Assembly: GCA_964647785.1 (NCBI GenBank)
Contig: CAZYJD010000056.1
Coordinates: 1 to 13,513 of the forward strand
Source of the DNA: CAZYJD01 sp964647785
Lineage (GTDB): Bacteria; Bacteroidota; Bacteroidia; NS11-12g; UBA9320
DNA: 13,513 nt
Reading direction: 5' to 3'
Under the pieces are notes generated by a model. That model saw only the letters and a list, made by a program, of their open reading frames with translations. It was not told the DNA's origin and searched no databases. Within the stretch, counting starts at the first letter, position 1. Each line of letters starts with the position of its first letter. Made by a program: the position numbers and the translations under genes. This document shows positions 7,718-13,513 of this stretch, piece after piece.

Positions 7718-9322
7718 CTCCTTTTCACTTTCAAACTGGATAAGGTATCTACTCTGCAATATTTTATTGCGCTTTTGAGGATTCAGAAATTCCAACTGAA
7801 TTCGGTCCGCATCATGATGTTGCCAATGATGTTCACGTTTAATTTTCAGGCCATCGTATTGCAAGTCATGACGGCCCATATCATCCATATAAAACCAATA
7901 TTGCGGGTTCTCTGCTAGCATTGCCCTTACTTCATCCCTACGGCAAACCCTTAAACGCTGCCCCAAGCAGAACTCTACCGATCGAGGTTGCTTGTTGAAC
8001 AAGACCAAATCTGCTGTTGAAATCTTTTCACGCGTTACCGTCTCTACCAAATGGGGCGTTTCGGTGTGGCTGTATAATAATGGAATGGCTACGGCATTTA
8101 GCAGCAGTCCGCTAAAAAGCGCCGTAATCTTTATTAAAAAAGCGGGTCTTCTGAAAAGCAGCAATACACTCAATCCCACTGCGCTCATGAGGGTTACTGA
8201 TAAAGGGCTATAAGCTGTGCTCCAGACCATAAGTGCGGAGGCTGAAAAAAGGATTAAAGAAGCCAATAGAGGCCAGAAAACAGACTTCAGTTCAGCAAGT
8301 AATTCTGCTAGAAAAATTGAAAGAAAAGGAAAGGCCACAGCGGCATAATGCGGAATTTTATATTGTGATGCACTCAAAACAAGCAATACAAGCAAGGCCC
8401 CCAAAAAGAAGTACCAAAAATGAATACCCTTTCTTGTTTTGGACTTTAAGATGATCGGTAAAAGCAAACCATAAGGAAACATAAGCAAGAAGGCATTGCT
8501 GAACAGATAATGCCATGGAGCGTTGTTGGACCATTTATTTTCTCCGGTAATCCTGCCAAAACTCTGCTCCCACATAAAGAAGCGCAACCCACTTACACCT
8601 TGTCTGCCATGCACCCATTTATCAGGTTGCAAATCAAATTGGGTGTACAAGCCCCATAATACAGGAGATATAAAAAGAGCGATCAATGGCAAGACCCACC
8701 ACCAGGGTATCTTTAGAAAATTGCTAAACATACCCTTGGCGATGATATAGGGCAAAAGCATGACCATAGGCAAAAAAAAGCCTGGTAGACCTTTGCTCAT
8801 CATGGCAAGTGCCGTAAAAAACGCGTATGACAAATGATGAATAAACGAGGGTTTGGACAAGCTCTGAGATAAAAAATATGTGGCACAAATCAGGAATGAA
8901 ACCAGCATCAAATCTGTTTTCAGGTCTGAAGCAATCCACCAAAAGCCAATGGAAGAGCTGAACACCATGACCGCAAGACCTGCCCGTTCAGCTCCTGCAA
9001 CTGATTTAACGAAATGATACAAGGCCAGCAGAGCAGGAATAAGCACAAGCAGAGAAGGCAAACGATAAGACCATGGGTGGATGCCGAACACTTTAAACGA
9101 GAGTGCGTTTAGCCAAAACAACAAAGGTGGCTTATCCAGATAATCTACTCCTCGCTCAAAGAGGTGAAGAAGATTGCCATTTTCCAGCATTTCAACAGAA
9201 AGAGCGGCATACAGGGCCGCATCCACATCCAATACCGGGGCTTTGAGCACAAAATATAAGTTGAGCAACATCAACACTGCCAGCAGCGCATTTGAAAATT
9301 TATTGGTATTGATGTTGATCAT
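7709..9322 (-). CDS. ArnT/PMT-like membrane glycosyltransferase (GT39-type fold)
   Basis: This encodes a polytopic membrane protein of 537 residues. After a first membrane helix (about 10-27) comes VLDVDAALYAALSVEM, whose acidic residues Asp32 and Asp34 match the catalytic acidic motif in the first periplasmic loop of the ArnT/PMT superfamily. DYLDKPPLLFWLNA (60-73) is the hallmark loop of this group. About ten further hydrophobic helices follow, to about residue 415, then a soluble periplasmic C-terminal domain of about 120 residues. Such enzymes move a sugar from a polyprenyl phosphate donor to lipid A, protein or another envelope acceptor. Donor and acceptor cannot be read from the sequence, so no gene symbol is given. 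Its 3' end overlaps recN. The 71 bases upstream contain the terminator of the preceding gene and only a poor -7-like box, GTATTTTG, 9 bases before the ATG. Confidence 0.88.
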   Translation of the reverse strand: MININTNKFSNALLAVLMLLNLYFVLKAPVLDVDAALYAALSVEMLENGNLLHLFERGVDYLDKPPLLFWLNALSFKVFGIHPWSYRLPSLLVLIPALLALYHFVKSVAGAERAGLAVMVFSSSIGFWWIASDLKTDLMLVSFLICATYFLSQSLSKPSFIHHLSYAFFTALAMMSKGLPGFFLPMVMLLPYIIAKGMFSNFLKIPWWWVLPLIALFISPVLWGLYTQFDLQPDKWVHGRQGVSGLRFFMWEQSFGRITGENKWSNNAPWHYLFSNAFLLMFPYGLLLPIILKSKTRKGIHFWYFFLGALLVLLVLSASQYKIPHYAAVAFPFLSIFLAELLAELKSVFWPLLASLILFSASALMVWSTAYSPLSVTLMSAVGLSVLLLFRRPAFLIKITALFSGLLLNAVAIPLLYSHTETPHLVETVTREKISTADLVLFNKQPRSVEFCLGQRLRVCRRDEVRAMLAENPQYWFYMDDMGRHDLQYDGLKIKREHHWQHHDADRIQLEFLNPQKRNKILQSRYLIQFESEKESS

Positions 9323-9342
9323 TTAGCGGTTCAAAATACAGC

Positions 9343-9375
9343 AAAAAAAAAGCTCCGTGTTCAACGGAGCTTTTT
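9343..9375 (-). terminator. Rho-independent terminator of the T9SS cargo gene
   Basis: An 8-bp GC-containing stem (AGCTCCGT at 9351-9358 pairing with ACGGAGCT at 9364-9371), extended by four A-T pairs, encloses a 5-base loop. On the - strand it is followed by nine T residues (complement of 9343-9351). It lies 18 bases past the stop of the T9SS protein gene and isolates it from the glycosyltransferase gene downstream. The other strand has a shorter five-T run, so weak activity in both directions is possible. Confidence 0.9.
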
Positions 9376-9393
9376 CGATATTATAAAAGAGTA

Positions 9394-10695
9394 TTATCTG
9401 GTTACGCTGAATTTCTTTGTTGCGCTATACGCACCAGCCTTGATGGTGTAGAGATATACACCTGGTGTAAAGTTTGAAGTACTGAATACTGCGGTATGCT
9501 CACCTGCAGTGTAATAAGCAGGAGCAACTGCGGCAACTTTGTTTCCAACCACATTGAAAATCTCAATGCTTACATCGCCTGCATTACCAATGGCAAAAGG
9601 AATGTTTACTTCGCTGTTGGCATTGGCTGGATTCGGGTAAGCATTACCCAATCCGTAACCCAATGCATTCACATTTTCAATACCCACATTGGGGGAAGAA
9701 CTTCTAAACAAGGCGTACACGTGCTGACGTCCCAGTTCTCCAGGAGGGTTGTATGGGAAGTACCATGTGCTGGCACTAGTGCTGTAGCGCTGCGGTGCAA
9801 AAGCAAAAACACCATGAGCCATTGCAGTTTCAGAAAGCGTAGCTGGTGCGGTGTTGGTACCCTGACGGAAAATCAAAGGCATGAATACATTCAACTTCTT
9901 AACCCCTTGTACCAAAGAGTCATTGACCAAGGTATCACCCATATTGGCCGTCCATCCACCGGGGATGAAATGCACAGTGAAAGCAGTTAATCTGCCTGCA
10001 TCCGTTTGTCCAAGACTGGTTGGCACTGCAATGGTTCCGCTAAAGGAAGCAACCGTTCTCTGGTAAAAAGAAGGAGTGGATTCAGAAATAGGTATTTTCA
10101 ATTCAGTGGTTGGATTTGGACTGCGGTTGATGGCAGGTCTATAAGTAGGAGCAGCGGTGCGGCTCTGGTCTGACTGCCAGGTAAGATTGGCAACACCATC
10201 ATTGTTAAAAAACTGAATGAGCACGGTATCAACCACACCGGGATTGGCATTCATGTACTTGTAAAAGAACTGAATTGAGTCTACGGTATATGGGTTGTAA
10301 ATGGACAAGGCCGGAGTCGGATCAAGATAGTAGAAACTCTTAGGATCGAAAACCTGACCTACGGCAAACAAACCTACGTGATCGGTGTAAGGCTGATCGC
10401 TTTCATCGCGGAAAATTTGCACCGCATTGCTATCGGGCATCATTGATGTTCCGGTGAAAAAAGTAAAACGCTCACCGTTGTCTCCCAAAGTACCAATGTA
10501 ATCGTACCATGCGGTTACCTCTCTTTTACCGAGTTTCAGTTGCTCAGATTTAAAATCCATGAGTTCGGCGTGAGAAACCTCTATCATCTCACCCAAATTG
10601 TTGTTTTGATTTACGCTGTTAATCTGGGCCTCTGCGGCGCTCAGAATAAATCCAGTTGCTGCAAGCATGCAGGCTTTACGGAGTATAGTTTTCAT
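9394..10695 (-). CDS. T9SS-exported protein with type A C-terminal sorting domain, function of core unknown
   Basis: This encodes 433 residues. The N-terminus is a Sec signal peptide (Lys2, Arg6, Lys7, a hydrophobic run, and likely cleavage after Ala-Glu-Ala23, before Gln). The last 83 residues (351-433) form a type A sorting domain: it opens NAYPNPAN, continues with VSIEIFNVVGNKV and the FTPGVYLYTI motif, and ends TKKFSVTR. This sends the protein through the type IX system across the outer membrane, where the domain is removed. The core (24-350) is rich in Thr, Ser, Asn and aromatic residues, looks beta-rich, and shows no catalytic motif I recognise. It has one Cys, inside the signal peptide, so the mature protein has none. 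The gene has its own -7-like boxes upstream and a strong terminator downstream, so it is probably monocistronic and well expressed. Confidence 0.88.
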   Translation of the reverse strand: MKTILRKACMLAATGFILSAAEAQINSVNQNNNLGEMIEVSHAELMDFKSEQLKLGKREVTAWYDYIGTLGDNGERFTFFTGTSMMPDSNAVQIFRDESDQPYTDHVGLFAVGQVFDPKSFYYLDPTPALSIYNPYTVDSIQFFYKYMNANPGVVDTVLIQFFNNDGVANLTWQSDQSRTAAPTYRPAINRSPNPTTELKIPISESTPSFYQRTVASFSGTIAVPTSLGQTDAGRLTAFTVHFIPGGWTANMGDTLVNDSLVQGVKKLNVFMPLIFRQGTNTAPATLSETAMAHGVFAFAPQRYSTSASTWYFPYNPPGELGRQHVYALFRSSSPNVGIENVNALGYGLGNAYPNPANANSEVNIPFAIGNAGDVSIEIFNVVGNKVAAVAPAYYTAGEHTAVFSTSNFTPGVYLYTIKAGAYSATKKFSVTR

Positions 10696-10724
10696 TCCAA
10701 ATGTTAATTGTTTCTTAAGGATGG

Positions 10725-10749
10725 CAAAAATATCAATGTTTCAAAAATA
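10725..10749 (-). promoter_or_regulatory. Duplicated TATTTTTG -7 boxes upstream of the T9SS cargo gene
   Basis: On the - strand the same perfect TAnnTTTG box, TATTTTTG, occurs twice: at 10732-10725 and, 17 bases further upstream, at 10749-10742. The nearer box would give a leader of about 25 bases and the farther one about 42. Neither has a clear TTG at the -33 distance. Two alternative start sites are possible, or one copy may be chance in this AT-rich gap of 99 bases. Confidence 0.4.
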
Positions 10750-10794
10750 AGTGAATGAAATGGTAACTTAAATCTGATTGTAGTCATATCACAA

Positions 10795-11499
10795 TTAAAT
10801 ATCTCCTTCATGCGGACGAAGTAAAATTTCCTCCATTACTGTGTGCTCATTGAAGTTCCAGGCATTAAAAATCGCTTGAGCGATATCATCTGCGGGCATA
10901 AAACGGCTTTCGGGCAGGCCACTGCCCTCCCAGCTGGTGGTATAAGTTGCACCCGGGAGAATGGCAGAAACAGCAATGCGCTCTTTTTTAAGCTCTTCTC
11001 GCAGTACTTTGCTCATCCCTAGGAGTGCGAATTTGCTTATGCAATAAGAACCACCGTTCACATAGGGCACGATGCTGGCCGTAGAACAAATATTAAACAC
11101 ATGCGCTCTTGGAACTTTCTTCATGCTCGGAATGATTTCTCTGCTGAGGTGGTAGGCCGAGGCCAGGTTCACCTGCAGCAGTTGCTCAAAAACACCGTCC
11201 TGTTCTTCCAGTACGCTACCGGGTTGAAAGATTCCGGCATTGTTTACCAAAACCGTGGGATTGGGGCACTGATGCTTCACCTCTTTAGCAAAGGCAATCA
11301 CTGACTCCTTCTTTTCAAAATCGGCTTCAACAACATGACATTTCACCCCATAGCGCGATTCCACATGCTGTTTCAGATCGGCCAAATCCTTGCCATTTCT
11401 CGAACAAGTAATGATATCGAAGCCTTCCGAGGCAAATTTAAGTACCACCGCTCTTCCAATTCCCTTGCTTCCTCCGCTTACAATTAGTGTGTTATTCAT
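10795..11499 (-). CDS. Short-chain dehydrogenase/reductase (SDR), classical type
   Basis: This encodes a cytoplasmic NAD(P)-dependent oxidoreductase of 234 residues with a Rossmann fold. The cofactor loop is GGSKGIG (9-15), the usual TGxxxGIG with Ser-Gly in place of Thr-Gly. SRN at 33-35 at the end of the second strand hints at NADPH preference. NNAG (86-89), Asn111, Ser139 and the Tyr152/Lys156 pair (YCISK) complete the catalytic tetrad, followed by the LPGATYT loop (181-187). The length and motifs resemble FabG/sepiapterin-reductase-like SDRs, but the substrate cannot be deduced. The frame begins right at the Rossmann strand, so the ATG at 11499 is firm. A perfect -7 box ends 4 bases before it. 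It diverges from mlaE, and 99 bases separate its stop from the T9SS gene start. Confidence 0.93.
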   Translation of the reverse strand: MNNTLIVSGGSKGIGRAVVLKFASEGFDIITCSRNGKDLADLKQHVESRYGVKCHVVEADFEKKESVIAFAKEVKHQCPNPTVLVNNAGIFQPGSVLEEQDGVFEQLLQVNLASAYHLSREIIPSMKKVPRAHVFNICSTASIVPYVNGGSYCISKFALLGMSKVLREELKKERIAVSAILPGATYTTSWEGSGLPESRFMPADDIAQAIFNAWNFNEHTVMEEILLRPHEGDI

Positions 11500-11503
11500 G
11501 CCA

Positions 11504-11511
11504 CAAATCTA
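11504..11511 (-). promoter_or_regulatory. -7 box of the SDR gene promoter, probably leaderless
   Basis: On the - strand this reads TAGATTTG, the same octamer as the recN box and a perfect TAnnTTTG, with only four bases (TGGC) before the ATG. The predicted transcript would begin at the start codon. No convincing TTG is found at -33. Confidence 0.55.
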
Positions 11512-11530
11512 TACGCAAGGATTTGGATTA

Positions 11531-11562
11531 TTGGGTGAAGTGAAAGTTGGCCTTTATTTTTG
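11531..11562 (+). promoter_or_regulatory. Promoter of the mlaE-mlaF operon (-33 TTG, -7 TATTTTTG)
   Basis: TTG at 11531-11533, a 21-base spacer and TATTTTTG at 11555-11562 together form the best complete Bacteroidota-type promoter in the window. The -7 box ends 6 bases before the ATG at 11569, so the leader should be 0 to 3 bases and there is no room for a Shine-Dalgarno sequence. Confidence 0.6.
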
Positions 11563-11568
11563 TCCCCT

Positions 11569-12303
11569 ATGATGTTCGGATACTTCGGACGCTACATTCT
11601 CTTTCTCAGAAGCATGTTTTCCAGGCCTGAGAAATTCAGTGTATTCTTCCAGCGCACCATGGATGAAATGGTGAATGTAGGCATTGGATCATTGCCCATC
11701 GTGATGATCATTGCCCTTTTTCAAGGAGCCGTTACCACCGTTCAAACGGCTTATCAGCTCATCTCACCCCTCATTGCCAAACCGGTGATTGGTTCGATTG
11801 TGAGTGATAGCTCTATGCTTGAACTTGCTCCAACCATCACTTCCCTTGTTTTGGCGGGAAAAGTAGGGAGTCATATTGCCTCTGAAATTGGGACCATGCG
11901 TGTGAGTGAACAAATAGATGCGCTTGAAGTAATGGGAATCAATGCCAGTGGTTTTCTGGCCTTGCCTAAAATAATTTCCGGGGTTGTGATGGTTCCTGCA
12001 CTGGTGATCATTAGCATTTTTTTGAGCAATGTTGGAGGGATCGTAGCCGGACAGGCCAGTGGAATTTTAACGCCCAATGAATACATACAAGGGGCAAGAG
12101 AATCGTTTATTCCTTTCAACCTATGGTTTTCACTGATCAAGTCGTTCACCTATGGCTTCATCATTACCAGCATTCCCTGTTTCAAAGGTTTTTATACCCA
12201 AGGCGGGGCGTTGGAAGTAGGGCGATCAAGCACCCGTGCAGTTGTTTACAGCGCGATTTTTATTTTGTTCAGCGATTATTTATTAGCCGAATTGCTCCTA
12301 TGA
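11569..12303 (+). CDS. mlaE: MlaE-family phospholipid-trafficking ABC permease
   Basis: This encodes the inner-membrane permease of an MCE/Mla-type ABC transporter, which moves phospholipids between inner and outer membranes to keep outer-membrane asymmetry. The 244-residue product has the family length and the diagnostic central stretch, with LAGKVGSHIASEIGTM (95-110) and EQIDALEVMGINA (114-126). Hydrophobic segments lie at about 40-70, 85-100, 135-165, 185-205 and 225-244. The ATG at 11569 follows the promoter box; the next codon is also ATG (11572) and cannot be excluded as the start. Three upstream codons back to a TTG at 11560 lie inside the -7 box and are rejected. It is one base apart from mlaF. 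No MCE-domain (MlaD) gene follows it in this operon. Confidence 0.93.
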   Translation: MMFGYFGRYILFLRSMFSRPEKFSVFFQRTMDEMVNVGIGSLPIVMIIALFQGAVTTVQTAYQLISPLIAKPVIGSIVSDSSMLELAPTITSLVLAGKVGSHIASEIGTMRVSEQIDALEVMGINASGFLALPKIISGVVMVPALVIISIFLSNVGGIVAGQASGILTPNEYIQGARESFIPFNLWFSLIKSFTYGFIITSIPCFKGFYTQGGALEVGRSSTRAVVYSAIFILFSDYLLAELLL

Positions 12304-12304
12304 T

Positions 12305-13036
12305 ATGATAACACTGGAAGGCATCAACAAGTCGTTCAACGACAAGCAGATTTTGCACGATATCTCGGCAACCTTTGAAGCGGGAAAAACCAATGTAATC
12401 ATCGGTGCAAGTGGTCATGGCAAAAGCGTGATGATGAAGTGCATGGTGGGATTATTGAAGCCTGATAATGGCCATATTTATTACGATGGTTTGGATTTTC
12501 TGCATTTGGATGATAGGGAGTTGCGAGAGGTGAGACGTAAAATTGGCATGTTGTTTCAAGGAACGGCCCTGTTTGATTCGAGTACCGTTGAGGAAAATGT
12601 GGAGTTTCCATTGAAGATGTTCACCGACATGAGCAAAGAGGAGCGCTTGGATCGGGTGAACTTTTGTTTAAAACGGGTGAATCTCGAAGGTACCAATCGC
12701 AAATTTCCTGCAGAAATAAGCGGAGGGATGAAGAAGCGGGTGGGCATTGCCAGAGCCATTGCGCTTGAGATAGACTATCTATTTGCAGATGAACCAAATT
12801 CAGGTCTGGATCCGGTGACCAGCAGGGTGATTGATGAACTGATCAAAGAAATCACTGAAGAATACAGCATCACCACCATCATGAACACCCATGATATGAA
12901 AACCGTATTCGACATCAGCGACCGTGTATTTTTTATTTACAATGGTCACAAATGGTGGGAAGGCACCAAAGAAGAAATTACCCAAACAGATAATAAAGAG
13001 CTGCGTAATTTTCTTTCAGCCTCTTATTTCAAATAA
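12305..13036 (+). CDS. mlaF: MlaF-family ABC transporter ATP-binding protein
   Basis: This encodes the cytoplasmic ATPase that powers the MlaE permease, with 243 residues. Motifs are Walker A GASGHGKS (34-41), Q-loop Gln85, signature ISGGMKKRVGIARA (138-151), Walker B LFADEP with Asp162 and Glu163, D-loop SGLDP (166-170) and switch His196. The SGGM signature, followed by basic residues, is typical of MlaF-type rather than other importer ATPases. His38 in the P-loop replaces the more common Ser; the catalytic Lys40 and Ser41 are kept, so activity is expected. The gene starts one base after the mlaE stop, so the two are co-translated. Its stop lies 3 bases from the convergent RRM gene, with no terminator visible. 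Confidence 0.94.
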   Translation: MITLEGINKSFNDKQILHDISATFEAGKTNVIIGASGHGKSVMMKCMVGLLKPDNGHIYYDGLDFLHLDDRELREVRRKIGMLFQGTALFDSSTVEENVEFPLKMFTDMSKEERLDRVNFCLKRVNLEGTNRKFPAEISGGMKKRVGIARAIALEIDYLFADEPNSGLDPVTSRVIDELIKEITEEYSITTIMNTHDMKTVFDISDRVFFIYNGHKWWEGTKEEITQTDNKELRNFLSASYFK

Positions 13037-13039
13037 ATT

Positions 13040-13300
13040 CTATCCCCAGATATTCGTTTTCTTAGGGCGTGCTTTTTCAACATGAAGTACATTGCCTCTG
13101 ATTTCTTTCCCGTGGATGCCTTCAATGGCGGCCTCGCCTTCTTTTTCATTGGCCATTTCAACAAAGCCCACGCCTTTATGCTCGCCGCTGGCACGATCAT
13201 AAAGCACTTTCGCACTCCGCACCTCCCCAAAAGGTGCAAACATCAATTCAAGAAAATAGGCATTGATGGAATCGGGGATATTTTTAATAAAGAGATTCAT
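13040..13300 (-). CDS. Small single-RRM RNA-binding protein
   Basis: This encodes 86 residues, nearly all of it one RNA recognition motif of the kind found as stand-alone bacterial RNA-binding proteins, with likely post-transcriptional or RNA-chaperone roles in the cytoplasm. RNP2 is LFIKNI (3-8) and RNP1 is KGVGFVEM (42-49). The domain runs to about residue 77, followed by a short basic tail ending NIWG. In RNP1 the third position, normally Phe or Tyr, is Val, while the fifth (Phe46) is kept. The start at 13300 gives the usual Met-Asn-Leu-Phe opening; an ATG at 13312 or a GTG at 13318 would overlap the end of the upstream gene and add only 4 or 6 residues. It lies 4 bases past the acyltransferase stop on the same strand, so the two are probably cotranscribed. 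Confidence 0.88.
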   Translation of the reverse strand: MNLFIKNIPDSINAYFLELMFAPFGEVRSAKVLYDRASGEHKGVGFVEMANEKEGEAAIEGIHGKEIRGNVLHVEKARPKKTNIWG

Positions 13301-13304
13301 CGTT

Positions 13305-13513
13305 TTATTCATAAACACCGTATTCGGGAATTTTCCCTTTGTATTGTGAGAAGTATTTCTTCAGCTCAGCTACTGTTTCTTCAGCTGAATTACCCGGCAT
13401 GAAGGGCTTACCTATGATCACGCTTTTAGAAGGGTAATCAAATGCTGCCGTAACCAATGGAATATCAGCCTTTTTAGCAATGTGATAAAAGCCGGTTTTC
13501 CAATCATCGTTTC
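13305..13513 (-). CDS. C-terminal part of a 1-acyl-glycerol-3-phosphate acyltransferase-like protein
   Basis: This is a partial gene: its start lies beyond the right edge. The last 68 residues are visible, beginning NDDWKTGFYHIAKKADIP and ending KGKIPEYGVYE. The Trp-Lys-Thr-Gly-Phe-Tyr-His-Ile-Ala pattern, followed by IPLVTAAFDYPSK and a GKPF strand, resembles the C-terminal half of PlsC-like acyltransferases of about 190 residues from Bacteroidota. These esterify lysophosphatidic acid or a related lysophospholipid at the inner membrane. The catalytic HX4D motif would be outside the window, so neither activity nor substrate can be confirmed here. The stop (13305-13307) sits 4 bases before the RRM start, consistent with one operon. 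Confidence 0.7.
   Translation of the reverse strand, partial: NDDWKTGFYHIAKKADIPLVTAAFDYPSKSVIIGKPFMPGNSAEETVAELKKYFSQYKGKIPEYGVYE

Noticed and set aside
9496..9990. Open frame of 164 codons on the + strand opposite the T9SS gene
   Set aside because: The - strand frame has a signal peptide and a sorting domain; the + frame has no recognisable feature.
10775..10797. Imperfect 7-bp inverted repeat after the SDR gene as a terminator
   Set aside because: It is AT-rich with one G-T pair, has a 9-base loop and no T tract, and overlaps the SDR stop region.
1..13513. Defence system, CRISPR array, insertion sequence, prophage or integrative element
   Set aside because: No direct-repeat array, transposase, integrase, nuclease-toxin pair or tRNA attachment site was seen; the genes are mostly conserved housekeeping or envelope genes with even codon use.

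Overview
This window looks like an ordinary chromosomal stretch from a member of the Bacteroidota, most likely the Flavobacteriales or a close relative. The evidence is: a secreted protein with a type IX secretion (T9SS) C-terminal sorting domain; a long SecA (about 1105 residues) with the extra insertions typical of this phylum; -7 promoter boxes of the Bacteroidota form TAnnTTTG; almost no Shine-Dalgarno sequences; and a surE / small membrane protein / lpxB gene order. I see no mobile element, CRISPR array, tRNA, rRNA or prophage gene. Coding density is very high: the longest gene-free stretch inside the window is 99 bases (10696-10794).

Layout. A terminator (20-50) closes a gene lying outside the window. 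Then come secA (104-3421) and an overlapping gene for a small exported SPOR-domain protein (3402-3818), both on +. Next, on -, is a tightly overlapping operon surE, an uncharacterised three-helix membrane protein, and lpxB (5997 down to 3832). recN (6059-7717, +) diverges from surE and collides tail to tail with an ArnT/PMT-like membrane glycosyltransferase (7709-9322, -). A monocistronic T9SS cargo gene (9394-10695, -) with its own strong terminator follows, then a short-chain dehydrogenase (10795-11499, -). Diverging from the latter is the two-gene operon mlaE-mlaF (11569-13036, +). The right end holds a small RRM RNA-binding protein (13040-13300, -) and the 3' end of an acyltransferase-like gene (13305 onwards, -), which probably lies upstream of it in one transcript.

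Function. Much of the window concerns the cell envelope: protein export (SecA), lipid A synthesis (LpxB), a lipid-linked-sugar glycosyltransferase, phospholipid trafficking (MlaEF), a probable phospholipid acyltransferase, a peptidoglycan-binding SPOR protein and a T9SS surface or secreted protein. RecN (double-strand break repair), SurE (nucleotide phosphatase), the SDR oxidoreductase and the RRM protein are the exceptions. The genes look like neighbours in several short operons rather than one dedicated system.

The most interesting signal is regulatory. Four genes in two divergent pairs (surE/recN and SDR/mlaE) each have a perfect TAnnTTTG box ending only 4 to 6 bases before the ATG. This predicts leaderless or nearly leaderless mRNAs. 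I did not find a convincing new multi-gene system.
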